Position numbers and translations under genes: made by a program
Shown here: positions 47,160 through 60,537 of the stretch, piece after piece
How the letters are laid out: each line of letters opens with the position of its first letter
Numbering within the stretch: position 1 is the first letter of the stretch
DNA from: Chrysemys picta bellii
Taxonomy: Eukaryota; Chordata; Testudines; Emydidae
Direction of reading: 5' to 3'
DNA length: 64,000 nt
Assembly (NCBI RefSeq): GCF_011386835.1
Contig: NC_088801.1
Coordinates: forward strand, 15,858,824 to 15,922,823
Notes under the pieces: generated by a model
Told to the model about the DNA's origin: nothing
Seen by the model: only the letters and a program-made list of their open reading frames with translations
Databases searched by the model: none

Positions 47160-47545
47160 TGTTAATTAAGTGTGCAGATGATCCAAAACAGGGAGGTATT
47201 TTCATTAGTGACTTGAATAAGAGTGATGACTATGCTGATAACTGTTGCAGATGACTCCAAGCTAGCAGGGGTTGCAAGCACTTTGGAGGACAGGACCAGA
47301 GTTCCAAATGACCTGGATAAATTGGACAATTGGTCTGATATCAACAAGATGAAATTCAATTAAGACAAGTGCAAAATGCTTTTTTTAGGAAGGAAAACAT
47401 CAAATGCACAACTACAAAAATGGGGAATAACTAGCTAGGCAGTAATGCTGCACAAAAGAATCTGGAGGTTGTAGTGTATCACAAGTTAAATATGAGCCAA
47501 CAATGTGATGCAGTGGCAAAAAATATTACTATCATTCTGGGGTGT

Positions 47546-48628
47546 TGTAACGGGCTCCTGTGTCTGCCCCCCTCCTCTTCCTTGCAGAAATCACATGGAG
47601 TCCACCAGGTGTGCTCTCAGAGACGCTTTATTTCCATTTCCCTTCACCAATATCACCACAGTCCCCCTTGCTTCCACCCATTTACAATCTTTGCTGAGCT
47701 TTAGGCCCTCTCAGCAGGACCTGAGGGGAACAAAGGTCTCCCTCCTCTGAGTCCTCTGGCTGACTAGCCCCAGCTAGCCCTATTCCTTTCTCTCTCCCCT
47801 CCTTGTACTTCTTTCCTGTGCCTATTATCAGCCCTGGGCTGATGGAGCCAATTGAATGTTTACCCCACCCAGACAATTAGCCTTCTTAGATCATTACCCC
47901 AATCAGCTTCTCCTGGGGGACTAATTAGCCTCCAAGTGAGTGCAGGCTCACCTACTCACTCCTGGCTATACCTTGGTTTCATGGCCTGACGGGAATAACA
48001 GTTGGTGGCTCCTTCATGGAGCCCTGAGCACAGAGGTGATTTACTCCTGGATATTTGTCCCTTTTGCAGTGTGAGGGAGACTCTGGCGCATGTCTATCTG
48101 CATTGCACTAGATTGCAGCCCTTTTCCTGTTCCTCCATTTGAGGGTCTAGCTGCACGTTTCCCCACACCTTTTCATATATGCACACCCTATACATGGCCC
48201 CACGAAGTTGTGAGGCCTCCTGATCAACCTCCTCCTGGCGTTGGACAAAGTGGCCATCTACGATACTAGGAGGAGCATGCTGGATGGGGAGGTACTCTGT
48301 GACTATGGGGCCTACTTCCATTCCTCCCTTGTTTCACACTTCCGGGCAGAGTTCCTCTGGGCAGCATCCGCTGGCTTCCTAGACACCTTTGAGGAGCAGT
48401 GGGCATTGTCTGGGGTTTTCTGCTCAGTGTCCCCCTCCGGATACCTGATTTTGAACCTCTGACCATCACTCCAATTCCCATTTAATCATTAGTTGTCCCA
48501 CCTGATCAGAACTGTGGGTTTAGTGGTTCCTCCCCTTAGGCTGGAGGAGGGGCCCTCTGATAAGGGCAGGCTCATGCCCACCCCTTTCCCAGAATTCAAT
48601 AGATACTCACTCCTGGCACTCTGTCACA
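47546..48628 (-). mobile_element. Solo LTR, 1,083 bp
   Basis: GGTGT at 47541-47545 and 48629-48633 is a 5-bp target duplication within the CR1. The ends on the minus strand are TGTGACAGAG and GAGCCCGTTACA, with the TG/CA termini of LTR elements. On minus an AATAAA lies near the 3' end (about 47626-47631), a possible poly-A signal. No gag, pol or env sequence was recognised. It is long for a solo LTR. The frames inside (for example 75 and 93 codons on minus) are unassigned. Confidence 0.8.
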
Positions 48629-48648
48629 GGTGTATTAACAGGATCTAA

Positions 48649-48948
48649 GGGTGTGTCTACACTACCCACCAGATCGGAGGGCAGCGATTGATCCAGCGGG
48701 GGTCGATTTATCCCATCTAGTCTAGATGAGATAAATCGACCCCCGAGCACTCTCCCTTCAACTCCTGTATTCCACCGCCATGAGAGGTGCAGGCACAGTC
48801 GACGGGGGAGCGGCAGCAGTTGACTCACCACAATGAAGACACCGCAGTGAGTAGGTCTAAGTACGTTGAATTCAGCTACATTATTCATATAGCTGAAGTT
48901 GCATAACTTAGATTGATTCCTTCCCCCCCTTCCAGTGTATACCGGGCC
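48649..48948. mobile_element. Harbinger-type MITE inside the CR1
   Basis: The left end GGGTGTGTCTACACTACCCA and the right end, read inward, GGCCCGGTATACACTGGAAG are related inverted repeats. A further internal palindrome (GGGGGTCGATTTATC and its inverse) sits at about 48698-48745. TAA on the left and TCA on the right may be a decayed 3-bp duplication. No coding sequence. Confidence 0.8.
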
Positions 48949-49514
48949 TCAGACATAGGGGGTATTTGTTCCTCTGTACTTGGCACTGGTAAGGCCTCAG
49001 CCAGAGTATTTTGTGTCCAAGTTTTTGGCTCCACACTTTAAGAAGGATGTGACAAGTTGGAGATGGTCCAGAGAAAAGCAAGAAAAAAAGATAAAAGGTT
49101 TAGAAAACCTGACCTATGAAGAAATGCTAAACAAATCGGGCATGTTTTAGGCTTGAGAAAAGAAAACTGAGGGGGAACAGTCTTCAGATATTTAAAGGGG
49201 TGTTATAAAGAAGACAGTGATTAATTGCTTTCTGTGTCCCACTACTGGCAGGACAAGAAGGATTGGGCTTAATCTGCAGAAGGGAGATTTAGGTTAGATA
49301 TTAGGAAAAACTTTCCAACTATTAGAGTAGTTAAATACTGGAATATGTTACAAAAGGAGGTTGTGGAATTCCTTGTCATTGGAGGTTTTTAAGAACAGGT
49401 TAGACAAACACCTGCCAGGGATGGTCTAGGAATACTTGGCTCTGTCTTAGCATAAGGGGATGGACTAGATAACCTCTCAAGGTCCCTTCAAGCTCTATAT
49501 TTCTATGATTCTTT

Positions 49515-50633
49515 GAAGAATAAGATTAAAATAAAGTACAGTCTTAGCAACATGAATAATAAACTAGGACCAATTATATGAAAATAAGTAATAAACGTGT
49601 AAAGTTAGTTTGTGGTGGAATGATTAAATGCACATGTGGGAACAGCAAACCTTTGGAGGGAGTTCAGATTGAGGTTTAGTTCTGTTATTATTTAAGTTAA
49701 CAATAAAAACAAAGCCAAAGAAGAGAGTAAATCTAGATAATATCCAGTAGGTGTATGCTACATTAGGAGCAACTGGGAACATTACCTATTTAAGCAGTAA
49801 CTTTTTTAAGGAATGACGTTTATTAACTATACATTTTATAATCATCAGCTTTGTTTGCAAAATTATTGTGCATGTACTGTGTCAGTAGTGCCTCAGAAGC
49901 TCAAAGAGATGGAATCTAATCATGCAAATTCCCTCCTCTCCCATATGCTTTTTCATGTAAATTTAAGCCTCACTATTTCAGTTCCCAAAAATGATGGAGA
50001 TGAACTTCATAACTTGACATCTCAGGGACTAGCCATAGGGTTTGCAGAGTGCACTTCACAACTAAATGTTAAAAGCTTGGTCTCTCACTGGAAAGAATAT
50101 CTGTTTGATCATCAGTAATGACAATATTATCTAGTTCAGAAAAAGGCCATATGAGGCAGACCTATACCAGCAAGAAAAAGAAGGATGAAATTGGATTTTG
50201 ATCATTTGGAATTAGGTTTAATGCCATGGTGATTTCAGGTTATGAACAAAGATATTAAACTCAAACCTCTCTAGCTATAGTTTATGGTTTGATTTTGGAA
50301 TTTTAAAAACTCTTATAAATTTCTGTTTCCAAATATTTCTATAATTGTGATGATTAAAAGTCTACTGAAGCCTCTACCATATTAAAAATTCTCCCCTTGG
50401 GTTACAGAAAGACTATGATTATAAATTGGCTTTATTGGGTCCTTTGCTATTTCAGAAATTTGCCATTTGTATTAAAAATGTTTCCATTTACAGTCTTAAG
50501 ATGTATAAGAATAAAACAGTGGGGCAGAAATTAAACTGGTATAATTCACTGTTGCTTCACTGTCTTTAGTGGAGCTCTTCAGAGTTACACCACCAGAGAA
50601 TCTGGCCCATTTGCTTGTTTTTAAGGGTATGTG
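49515..50633. other. Intronic stretch with one palindromic relic
   Basis: At about 50522-50612 'gctggtataattcactg'-like sequence and 'gttacaccaccagagaatct' match the palindromic repeat type. The 101-codon frame at 49813 has no domain I recognise. Confidence 0.4.
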
Positions 50634-51600
50634 TGACAGCCTTTACTATTATGGTCACCACTTTTATAAGACTATGATACATTTTGTACAAAGTATGCCT
50701 TGTGAGGTATCATGTAAAAAAGTCATAACCTGCTGAATATCATTGTCCTGGTAAAATATGCGTATCAACATTGTATGTATGTATTGTATCAACAAGGTTC
50801 TATTGTATGATTGTTATTGAATTATGTTGAAATTCTGGGTAAAATCTACAAGCCAGTTTCTCAGAGACAAAGACACACTAGTACCCCAGACAGGCGTTAG
50901 AGGGCCATCACTTCCTTAAGCAGCCATTCTCCAGCAATGGGAAGGTGTGAATAAGAAATTTACATTGCATCATAGGAACATTTTAAACCTCACGTCCACA
51001 ATGGATTATATGTCATCATGACTCAGCAAGGACATTTCTAGCATAAGAAATTGAGTTATAAAGGGGGAGGAAAATACTTGACTTTGCCTCTACTCCCATC
51101 TCTCGGCTCATGACATCAACAATTCTCAAAGAACTGAACTAAGGAGGAGTGATCCTAGGCTGAAGACAGACCCAACCTGTGAAATTTACAACAGAGTATG
51201 GTGACAAAACACTTGCTTTGAAGGACATTTAGCTTGTTATGTTAGGTATTAATTTGGTATTACTCTTACTTTCTTTTGTAACCAATCCTGACTTTTATGC
51301 ATAAATGCTAGTAATCACTTAAAATCTTTCTGTAGTTAATAAACATATCTATTGATTCATCTTAACCAGTGTGTGTTTGGATTAAAGTATATGGAAAACT
51401 TCATTTGGGATAACAAGGTTGGTGCATTATCATTTTCCTCTGATGACATGACAGATTTTCTATGAGCTTGCATTGTTCAGTAGTGTGCTGGACAGTACAA
51501 GACACACATTTCTGGGGGAACAAGGCATAGACTAAGAATTTGCAGGGGTCGCCCTTTATGTAATTCATGAGTAGTTTGATAATTTTTATGAATGATTCCA
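50634..51600 (+). repeat. Probable LTR-type repeat
   Basis: It begins TGTGACAGCC and includes 'ccttgtgaggtatcatgtaa', 'agacaaagacacactagtac' and, near the right, 'gttaataaacatatctattg' (AATAAA at about 51339) and 'ccagtgtgtgtttggattaa'. I recognise this series as a common turtle repeat. The right end and a target duplication are not clear. Confidence 0.45.
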
Positions 51601-51892
51601 TTAGTTGCAGAATATCCCTTTAAATAAAAAAATCAGTTTAAGTGGCAAATTGTCAGTATATTTCTCTAAATTGCAGGGGTTCACCTACATGCCGAGAACC
51701 AGCATAAATCCTGTGTATCATTCATTGTAAACTCTTGAAGGGGGCTTAAGCAGCGCATAGTACTCGTGATGGCACTTAAAAGGAGGTGAATTTCATCCTT
51801 AAAAGCAGCACAGTGTCTAAGAGGTTGTATTAATTAATGTTCATATACATTTGTCAGTGCATTCATGTTTACAGTACTTCTACACTGCAGAT

Positions 51893-52175
51893 AGGAACCA
51901 GAAATTGACACACAGGATCAAACCAATGTCCATCCAGCCCAGTATTCTGCCTCTAGCTGTGGTCAGCACCAGATGCTTCAGAAGAAGGTGTAAGAACACA
52001 ACATTAGGAAGACATACCCTGCAAAAGGTCTTATTCTGGTCTCGATAAGTTAGACATTGGCTTTAGCCTTGAAACATGAGGTTTAATTCCTTTCCAAATA
52101 TTTTATAATCATTACATCTAGATATTCTTGATATCCATATACATGTTAAATCCTTTTTAAAATCTTGTTGAGCAT
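51893..52175 (-). mobile_element. CR1 LINE 3'-end fragment
   Basis: 'caaaccaatgtccatccagc', 'ccagtattctgcctctagct' and 'cagatgcttcagaagaaggt' are the reverse complement of a turtle CR1 3' end. It goes on, more diverged, to 'gatatccatatacatgttaa'. Confidence 0.75.
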
Positions 52176-54889
52176 TGGTATGTAGAAAAATGAAAGGTTT
52201 CCAATGAGTTTGTGTAAACAAAACTGGAGCAAAGTCCTCCAGGGAGTATCATGAATCCACATAATGTTCCTGACTAGTACATTGTGCACTTGGATCTCAA
52301 ATTTAATTGACGACACTGAGAAAAACACATGTAACCAGACAATTCCCAAGTGTCTACATATATGCAAATGTGAAAAGCAAAAGGTATTCCCCCTCTAAGG
52401 TTGTCATGAGCTTGCACTCAAACTACTAGTTAATGGATTCTGCCATATTATATTTGCAGGTGTGTTTCTTTTTATTTGTTTATTTTTGTAACCACCTGCT
52501 TTAGACAAACCATACTTATTTTTAGGGATGCTCCAAGCAGAAATGTGCATGACACATATGAATCTGAAGAGCAGCCCTTTTAGAAGCAAGGTATAAGGCC
52601 TGATGACTAGAGCTAGATGGACGTTTTCTGACAGAATGCCAGATATCGGAAAATGCTGATTTGTCAAAATTGAAACATTCTGTGGGAAAATGTCAATTTT
52701 GATTAAACTTTAAAAGGAAACCCAGCAGGTTTCCTGTGAGCCCATCCACTTCTCCAGCTCCTCAGCAATCCACCTGGCAGGCTGCCAAGGATCAAGCCCG
52801 GGCTCCCCAAAGCCCCAGGTTTGGATGCTGCAGAACTCGGGAGCCCAGGAGATCCAGGAATTGAGACTGGCAATTTAAATGGATTTTTTTTAAATGTCCT
52901 TCCTGTGGAAAATTTTATATATCTGACTTTTCATTCCAATTCAGATTTTTTTTTTTCCAGAAATGCAAATTTTTCCACAGGAGGGAAATTCTAGTTCCCA
53001 TACAGCTCTGCTGAAGAGCCTTCATTCAGAAGCCTCTAGAAGCCCAAGAAATGCTTAACGAAAGCCAAATTACAGAGCTCTATACTACATACTTGGCAGG
53101 ATCTTATTGTATGAAATTAAATCATTTCATGGAATTAATTCTACTTATGTTCTTTTGGAAGTCAGTAATGAGAACTTTTTACAGTGATTTTTTATTCTTT
53201 GAAGAATATTTAGAGATTGTTTTGTCAAAAGAATGATCAATTGCAATTAAACTATAGCAAAGATTAGATGCGCTTTTTGACTATGAACATATACAGATTG
53301 TTTATTTCCTAACAGCAGAGCCCCATTAACTCAAATGATAGGGAAACCTACTGAAAATTAGAATATGACTGACAACACATTGTCCAAAGCTATATTTTGC
53401 TTGGCTAGTTAAGCCTTTCCATTGATGTCACAACCATACCCTCCAACCCCCAAATGTACACAGTTGGGACCTTTACACTGAAATACATGAAATTCCCCCA
53501 TATGCCCATTATGTTAAATGTGGGAAGAAAAAGAGTTGATTGGAGGATTGTGGGGAAAAAATAAAGAAGGCATACTGTGAGTTTGGGAGGATGAGTTTAA
53601 ATTGCCTGTTCTCTAAGTGCCCAGCTGCCATTTTTAGAAGCAGTCTGTGGCCCTCTGTAAAACCAAATATAGGAGCTATTCGAGAGCAGATTTTTATTTA
53701 CTTCTTTTTATTATAGCAAGCAAGTTGAAATTGTATGTTAGAACAGAATACTGCTGAGAAAACAGAAAGAGGTCCAGGTGGTTCAGATCATTTCAAAGAA
53801 AAAGAAAGAAAAAGGATTAATAAAGATGAAGAAATAGTAAGTATTTAAAAAAATATCAAATACATGTCTATAACCTTTACCCTACTATTTTCCCTTATTC
53901 TTTCAGTTGGAACTACTCGCAGCAGATGGGTACATTACATGAACCTCAACAAATCTATATTGTTTTAAAAGACATGCATAAAAAATTAGATATACTCTAG
54001 TGGCAATAAGGCACTCCAGGGTGTGACTTAGTAGATATACAATACTCCAGTAATGCATACCCTGTTGTGGGTTATTGTTTCTTTACTGAATTTGCAAAAA
54101 TAATGAGTACATGAACAATAAAAGTGCAAGACAAATGCATAGCCAAATATGCTTCTCCCCCCTCCTCCTCTCCCCCGCCATTTATTTTGGCAGCTGTGTT
54201 TTATAGTACTATAATTTATTATTTGTATCAGACTACGGTCTAAAGTTCCCAGTCAGGAGATGGTACTTCCACATGCACTTTAATGTATTTTATAAAAATA
54301 ATTAAATATACCGGTACTACTCTCTGCTATTAAATCCTTGCTGGGAAATAGGCAGAGGCCACCTTCTTATTTTTTTCAAATGTATGGATTAGTGAAATGT
54401 GGTTTACTGCAATAAGGAATCTAATCAGCAATAATTAGTTTTTCATAGTTTTCAAGACCTTGCAAGAACACAGAATCTATGGAAGGTCACATATCTCAGA
54501 CTCTGCCACCAGTGGAGCTATTCAGAAGCGATGTTCATTTAAGTACCTGGCCTCCAGCCTTGGTGAGTCATCATGCATTGAATTGTTGGCAACATTCCCT
54601 GAATAATCCTTTTACTTTTTATAGACCTTGTTTTGGTTGCATCCCATTTTAAGCTTTACCATAATAATTATATGGAGAGATGTCAATCATTCTGAGAAAG
54701 TTCCCTTACTGTCTCTTACAGAAAACAAGAGTCTCTTGGCAATGTTAAAAGGAGGTATTATCTAGTGTCAGTACATGATGCAGTAATGAAATCAGAAACA
54801 AATGGATGGATGAGGATACTAGTGTAATAAATCCCTCTTGGGGCATAAATCTTTACTGCTTGATGTATAGGATTACCTCCCCTCTTCAT
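52176..54889. other. Intronic stretch without recognised elements
   Basis: No gene or definite repeat recognised. A GC-rich patch at about 52730-52860 stands out from its AT-rich surroundings but lacks terminal repeats. Confidence 0.4.
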
Positions 54890-56278
54890 AGATTCATTGA
54901 TTGTAAGACTAGAAGGGACAACTAGATTACCTAGTGTGATCCTGTGTATCACAGTCCATTACATTTTACCCAATTACCCCTGTACTGAACCCAATAAACT
55001 GTGTTTGACTACAGTGTATCTTCCAAAAATACATCCGATGTTCTTTTGAAGAAATCAAGAGAATCCACCATTTCCCTTGGTAGTTTTTCCCAGGGTGAAT
55101 CACTCTCACTATTAAAAAAAAAAAAAAAAAGTGCTTAATTTCTAATTTGAATTTGTTTGGCTTCAGCTTCTGGCCATTTGGTTCTTGTCAGGGCCGGCTC
55201 CTGGCACCAGCATAGCAAGCAGGTGCCTGGGGCGGCCAATGAAGAGGGGGACAGCACGTTCGGCGGCAATTCGGCGGAGGGGCCGTCACTCCCTCTCGGA
55301 GCGAATGACCTGCTGCCAAATTGCCGCTGATCGCGGCTTTTTTTTTTTTTTTTTGTCTGCTTGGGGCAGCAAAAACGCTAGAGCCGGCCCTGGTTCTTGT
55401 TACGCCTTTCTCCACTAATTTAAAGAGCCCTTTAATACATTGTATTTTCTCCCTGGAAAAGCACTTAGACACTGCAATCAAGACACTTCCCAGTCTTCTT
55501 TTTAATAAACTAAACAGATTGAGCACTTGCAGTCTCTCACTGTAAGGAATTTTCTCCAGCCCCTGAGTATTTTTGTGGGTCTTTTCTGTACCTTCTCCAA
55601 TTTTTCAACATCATTTTTAAATGTGGATACCAGAATTGGATATAGTAGACCAGTATTGGTCTCACTAGTCCCATATAATCTTTCAACTCCTTCTTACTAC
55701 TCCACTGTTTGCCAAGCATCACATTAGCCCCTTTTAACCACATGATAGCATTGGGAACTCATGATGAGTTGCTTGTTCACTATGGCTTCTACATTCTTTT
55801 TAGAGTCACATGATACAGTCCCCCCATTCTGTCGGTATGCCCTGCACTCTTTCTTCCTAGATATATGACCTTGTAATTGGATGTTTAAAAAATGTTGTTC
55901 GTATGGACCCAGCTTACCAAGTGAGCCACACCATGCCATATGACTGCCCTGTCCCCATTATTATTTACCGTTCCACCAATGTTTTTGTCATCAGATTTTA
56001 TCAGCAGCAATTTTATATATACTGCTATCTCTGTATCTATTGATAAAGATAAATAAAAATGTTAGCTAGCCTCAGGCTTAGGACTGGTCCCTGTGGACTC
56101 CCACAAAACACATCCTCATTTGATTAGGATTCCCCACTGGCAACTACTTTTTGAGGTCCATCAATTAGCCAGTTCTTAATCCATTTAACATGTACTTCAG
56201 TGATATCATACAGTGCTAATTATTTAATTAAATGTCATGCAGTACTACGTCAAATGCCTTACAATAGTCTAAGTTAGA
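54890..56278 (-). mobile_element. CR1 LINE, 5'-truncated, interrupted by a hAT MITE
   Basis: On the minus strand the copy ends at 'acaatcaatgaatctatgaa', a CR1-type terminus. Further in, 'tttctgtaccttctccaatt' and 'tggttgatggacctcaaaa'-type sequence correspond to the RT C-terminus. It is more diverged than the CR1 at 27394. An A-run at 55114-55130 lies within it. The short minus frames at 55537-55939 are RT remnants, with shifts. Confidence 0.75.
55189..55393. mobile_element. hAT MITE, 205 bp, with exact 8-bp target duplication
   Basis: Terminal repeats CAGGGCCGGCTC and GAGCCGGCCCTG are perfect over 12 bp. GTTCTTGT occurs at 55181-55188 and 55394-55401, an 8-bp duplication as expected for hAT elements. 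A T-run lies at about 55339-55356. GC-rich and non-coding. The intact duplication and ends make it one of the better preserved insertions here. Confidence 0.92.
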
Positions 56279-59200
56279 TGTAGTCACAGACTCAAGCCCC
56301 TTATATGGACTAGACATGAAGGTGTGCTAAAGACCCATTCTCTCCTAGTATGGTTATACTAGCATGTACAGCTACAAGGGTGTTTTTGTAGGTGACCTTT
56401 AACAAGATTAAGTCTTGGGGCTAGCAAGCTGTAAGATATATAGAAATTAAAATAGGCCTTGAAAATACGTTGTTGACAACTTCTCTCTCTGTCTCTACCC
56501 TTTTAACTATCCGGGGGTGGGGATCATGCCAAACATGTGCTTCTTCTTGAAGCTCAAGAAAAATGACAGTCAATAGACCCATCCCAATAGGAGAGACATC
56601 TTGTCTGGGGAGCATTAATTAAACTAAAGCTAAAACACACAGTTCCCAGGAAAGGAAAGTTCTGATGCTTGATATGGAATTTTCCACTTGTTGTTAGTTT
56701 CTCAAACCAAAGACGTCCATAATTTATTCATGGATGAGACTTCAATTTCTCTTAGTCTAGCTAAAGAGAACCCATGCCAGGCAACAGACACAAGTAACTG
56801 CACTCTTTCCTGCAGAGAAGCCTATTGTCTCAGGTACATTAATTAAGAATCAGAGGAGAGAAAAAACATGTGGATTCAAAAACCCATTAGGAATAACTTG
56901 TTGGTAATCCAGAACCTGAAAGTTCCAGAGAAATTTCCAGATACCTCAAAAAGCTTATATTATTTATAAGCTCTTCCACCCTAACTTAGAAAGTGTACAG
57001 TTGTTTGCCTTGTGAATCAAATATACTTTTGCCTATTAAATAATCTCTAATTCCTCTAATGTAATGTCTCATATCCTATAATAATCCTAAAAGATGTGAA
57101 GAGCATTAGATGTAATCAAAGAATGTATAGATTATGTCCAGATTTAGAAGACCACCAAGGATTTTCTTTGCATTTTTGGTAAATGATTGTTGCATCCTAG
57201 AAGTAATAAGAATTGTGTGACATTAGAATGAAAAAGTAATGTTGAAAGATATCATCACTTAACCAGCGCATAACTTTGGAATATTAAAATAAATTTCTTA
57301 AAAGGGGGGAGAGATCACAAATTAATAGGGCCAATTATGAAATATAATCCATGAAATAAATTAAGAATTTGTTTGTTATATGCTGACACTGTCTACTGGA
57401 TATCAACAGAAGCAGCAGAGAAACTGAGAAAGCTGAAAGTTGAGAGGTATTTGGTAAATAGCCAATAGAAACCAGAGGGTGACCCCCTCCAACAAGCCCT
57501 GGAATCAGGGTATATAAAACTGAGGTTATCATGTGGGACCCCAGAGATGTCTGAACCCACAACGAAGCTATAGAATCACTAGAATCACAAAGCTATAGAA
57601 TCAATTGATGCTCACACCAGCTATGAGGAAAGGACTTTCCCCCCATCCCAGGATAAGAGGATAAGAAGAAGCAATGCGATTTCATTTAAAAAATGCATTT
57701 CCCCTTCTGTTCTTTAACATAAATCTTCATTAGATCTTCACTCTGTAATGATACATCACACATTTTAGATTTTAACTGATACTGTATACATGCCCTTCTT
57801 TATAAATCCAAACAAATTGGCCTAAGAGAGCTTTGAACCATAATTTTAAGGAATTGCTTTGGATATTCTAAACTTTTCCCTTTGGACAAATCCATTCCAG
57901 TAGCAGGGATTACACTCTTAAAAGTGTCTAAAAGACAAGTATATCCTTACTCTCTGAAGGAATACTAGAAGGATGGTAAATGTGAGAACTACTGAAGAAC
58001 TCAAGCTCATAAACAAATGTAGTAAGAAATCTTCATGAATTGCACTCTTCCTTGGTGTAATTGCTGAGCTTTAACCTTAGTCTTTGACAACTGCTTGTAA
58101 GACGGTATAGGTGTGTGCAGCACATAACTAGAACATCAGTTGTTTCCATGCTTGATTGGTTAATTGTTGATCGTATATTAATGTGGTTCTGAGTGAATTA
58201 ATCAATTGTTGGTTAATTAAGAATAATAAAGTGTCCTGACTTTGAAAAAAAATTTCAAGATAAAAGCTGACCTGAAAAGAATCTAGCATTAAATTAGTAA
58301 ACTGACATTCCCTGGACTCAATAAGAAGGGGTTATCCTATTAGATTCCATTCTAATATTTGCTATTACACTTATCCAACTGGCTACTCTAGTTTGTTAGA
58401 TTTCAGCTTTAAAATCTAACTGGCACCTCAGCAGTTTATTCAGTCCACATGTGCTCGTTTTGCTAAATACCATTTTAATTATTGTAGGTAAAATCTTCCA
58501 ACCCAAACAGGAGAAGTGGAAAGACACACAATAGATGCAGTGTACACAGAGACAGACAGGCAGGAGAGTCTCAGCCAGGCTTCTGTGAACAGCTGCATAA
58601 CTGCATCTGTCCCACCATGGAGAAGGGCTTGGGTTAGAACAAGAGAAGTAAATGTGTGTGGTAAGTAGAACTATGAATGCACAGAACTCCCATCAGACCT
58701 TCCTTCAAATTGGGGGTGGCGAGGGACAGCAGTCACGGAAAACTGATCTTGAAATTTTGGCCACCAACTGACTCTGCCACTGATCCTCAATAGCCTGGGA
58801 GAAGAAGTGTTCACTTCCCTCTGATCTCTAGGAACCCCCCTGCACATAGCCCTAGTAAATGGACTGTGGACAGGGACCAGGATTTAGCTTTGTGCATTTT
58901 AATACACTTTGTATGTTCAAGCATAAACTAAATGGAAAAGATTTTGCAAGCTTTATAAAGAGGAAACACTGCCCAACATAACTTCAGCATGTGCAGGCCT
59001 CCACATTGCCAATTAAGATTGAATTATTGCAAACATTTTTTCTAGATGCTTAAGATCTAATTTCTATTCTTTTGCATCACAAAAGAACCCTTGTATAACC
59101 AGAGGCATTTGCATCTGCACAGTAAGTCTGCACTAATAATTTTACAAGATATTCCTGATGGGAGGAAAATATTTAATTCTGCAGAATTCTGAACTAATTT

Positions 59201-60537
59201 AAATTTCAATGAAACTACAAGTGCACACCTGTCTGCACATTCTGTTTCTCATACTCTGTAATGTCTATAGCTAGTCTGGCACTGAAGTCTTATTTTCAAA
59301 GCAAAATAACTCCATGTATTTTAGGAGTTATGGATCACATTTTAATATAACAGCAGTTGTTTAATGCCACATTAACAACTGATTTGTATGTTATATTCTA
59401 AAATATGTTATTGGCATAAGTAAGAGAGTAAAAGTAAATTTTGTAAGAGCTAATTGTGTATATTGAACATTTTTTACATTCATAACAAAAGCACATACTG
59501 GCATCTAAGCATTCTGATTCTATCATTCTTTGAGTTTTGTTCCTGCCTTGACATGATACTTACGAGCACACCTCAAGGGATGAAAAATAGACTCTCTTTT
59601 TCAAAAAGTTTAATATTATATCACCCATAAAACAGGGATTCAAAATGCTGTTATATTCACTGTATTCTATTGTATTGCCCAACATATATGGGACAATTGT
59701 GGCTAATAATGGTGTTGCAACAAATAAGAAATTTAGTTTGTTTTTAACCTAAAAACCATGAAACTATTTGGTATCAAAGAGAAATACAGAACATTTCACT
59801 TTTCCAGTGAACTTTCAGAGAGATTTTTATTATGCATCTCCTGACCTTAGAAACAATAATCACATGAGAAAGTAGAATGGGCTATTTGAAAAGTTTTCTT
59901 TAAATATATATTTTACCTGATCAATAAGAATGGCTCCTCTGGAGATGTTCTAGCTGGGTCAGGTACATAATTTTCCTTTAAAAACAGTCAAAAAAGCAAC
60001 CCTCTCTCATCCCCTAAAAACCATATAAATATTTTTAACAATGCATTTGCTTGCAAGATGGTGTCCTGGATAAATATTGCACATTATAATCATTCTGTTT
60101 GTTTTTTATTTACTTCACGGTAGAGAGACTGGCTGCTTGTGTACATACTATCTTGCTTTTAATCTTCCTAGGAAAATAAGTCACTGATCCTGCACATCCT
60201 CATTGAGGGCACGATTCAAAGCACAGGGAAGTCAACTGGCAATCTTTCCATTGAATTTTACAGGCTTTATACCAGGACCCTAGACTAGTAAGCACATATT
60301 TCAGGCCATTAACAAGAAAATAAAATAGAAAAATAAACAACTATTGCCTTAATTGTGCTAACCCCTGCATAAAGACTACCTGAGTGAAGTTTGCTATATA
60401 TTTATACATTAAGGGCTACTCGTTTACATGTTGTTAATGGTCTGAGTTTATTAGACAAAGTATGAAATTCAATTCAATGCACTATTATTCCAATGGTGTG
60501 ACAAGTCCCAAGCCATCCTGACTTTTCCACAGCCTAA
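56279..60537. other. Intronic stretch; possible promoter-like LTR remnant near 57.5 kb
   Basis: No gene recognised. At 57480-57560 'gaatcagggtatataaaact' followed by 'gggaccccagagatgtctg' looks like the TATA-and-leader part of an LTR, but no boundaries or target duplication were found. Homeodomain-type ATTAAT and TTAATT words cluster at 58150-58225. Confidence 0.35.

Larger units (their letters stand above)
47160..49514 (+). mobile_element. CR1 LINE interrupted by a solo LTR and a MITE
   Basis: CR1 sequence occupies 47160-47545, 48629-48648 and 48949-49514. The first part includes codons for ADDSKLAGVA, the A-D-D catalytic motif of the reverse transcriptase, then DLDKLDNWSDINKMKFN. The last part is the 3' UTR, ending 'ctatatttctatgattct'. 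At 47177-47270 the 'gcagatga..ccaa' stretch appears twice, so the copy also has a local rearrangement. Stops and shifts make it non-functional. Confidence 0.85.

Noticed and set aside
57480..57660. TATA-like sequence followed by a leader-like segment as a host promoter.
   Set aside because: No downstream exon was found and the arrangement suits a decayed LTR better; kept only as a note in the stretch entry.
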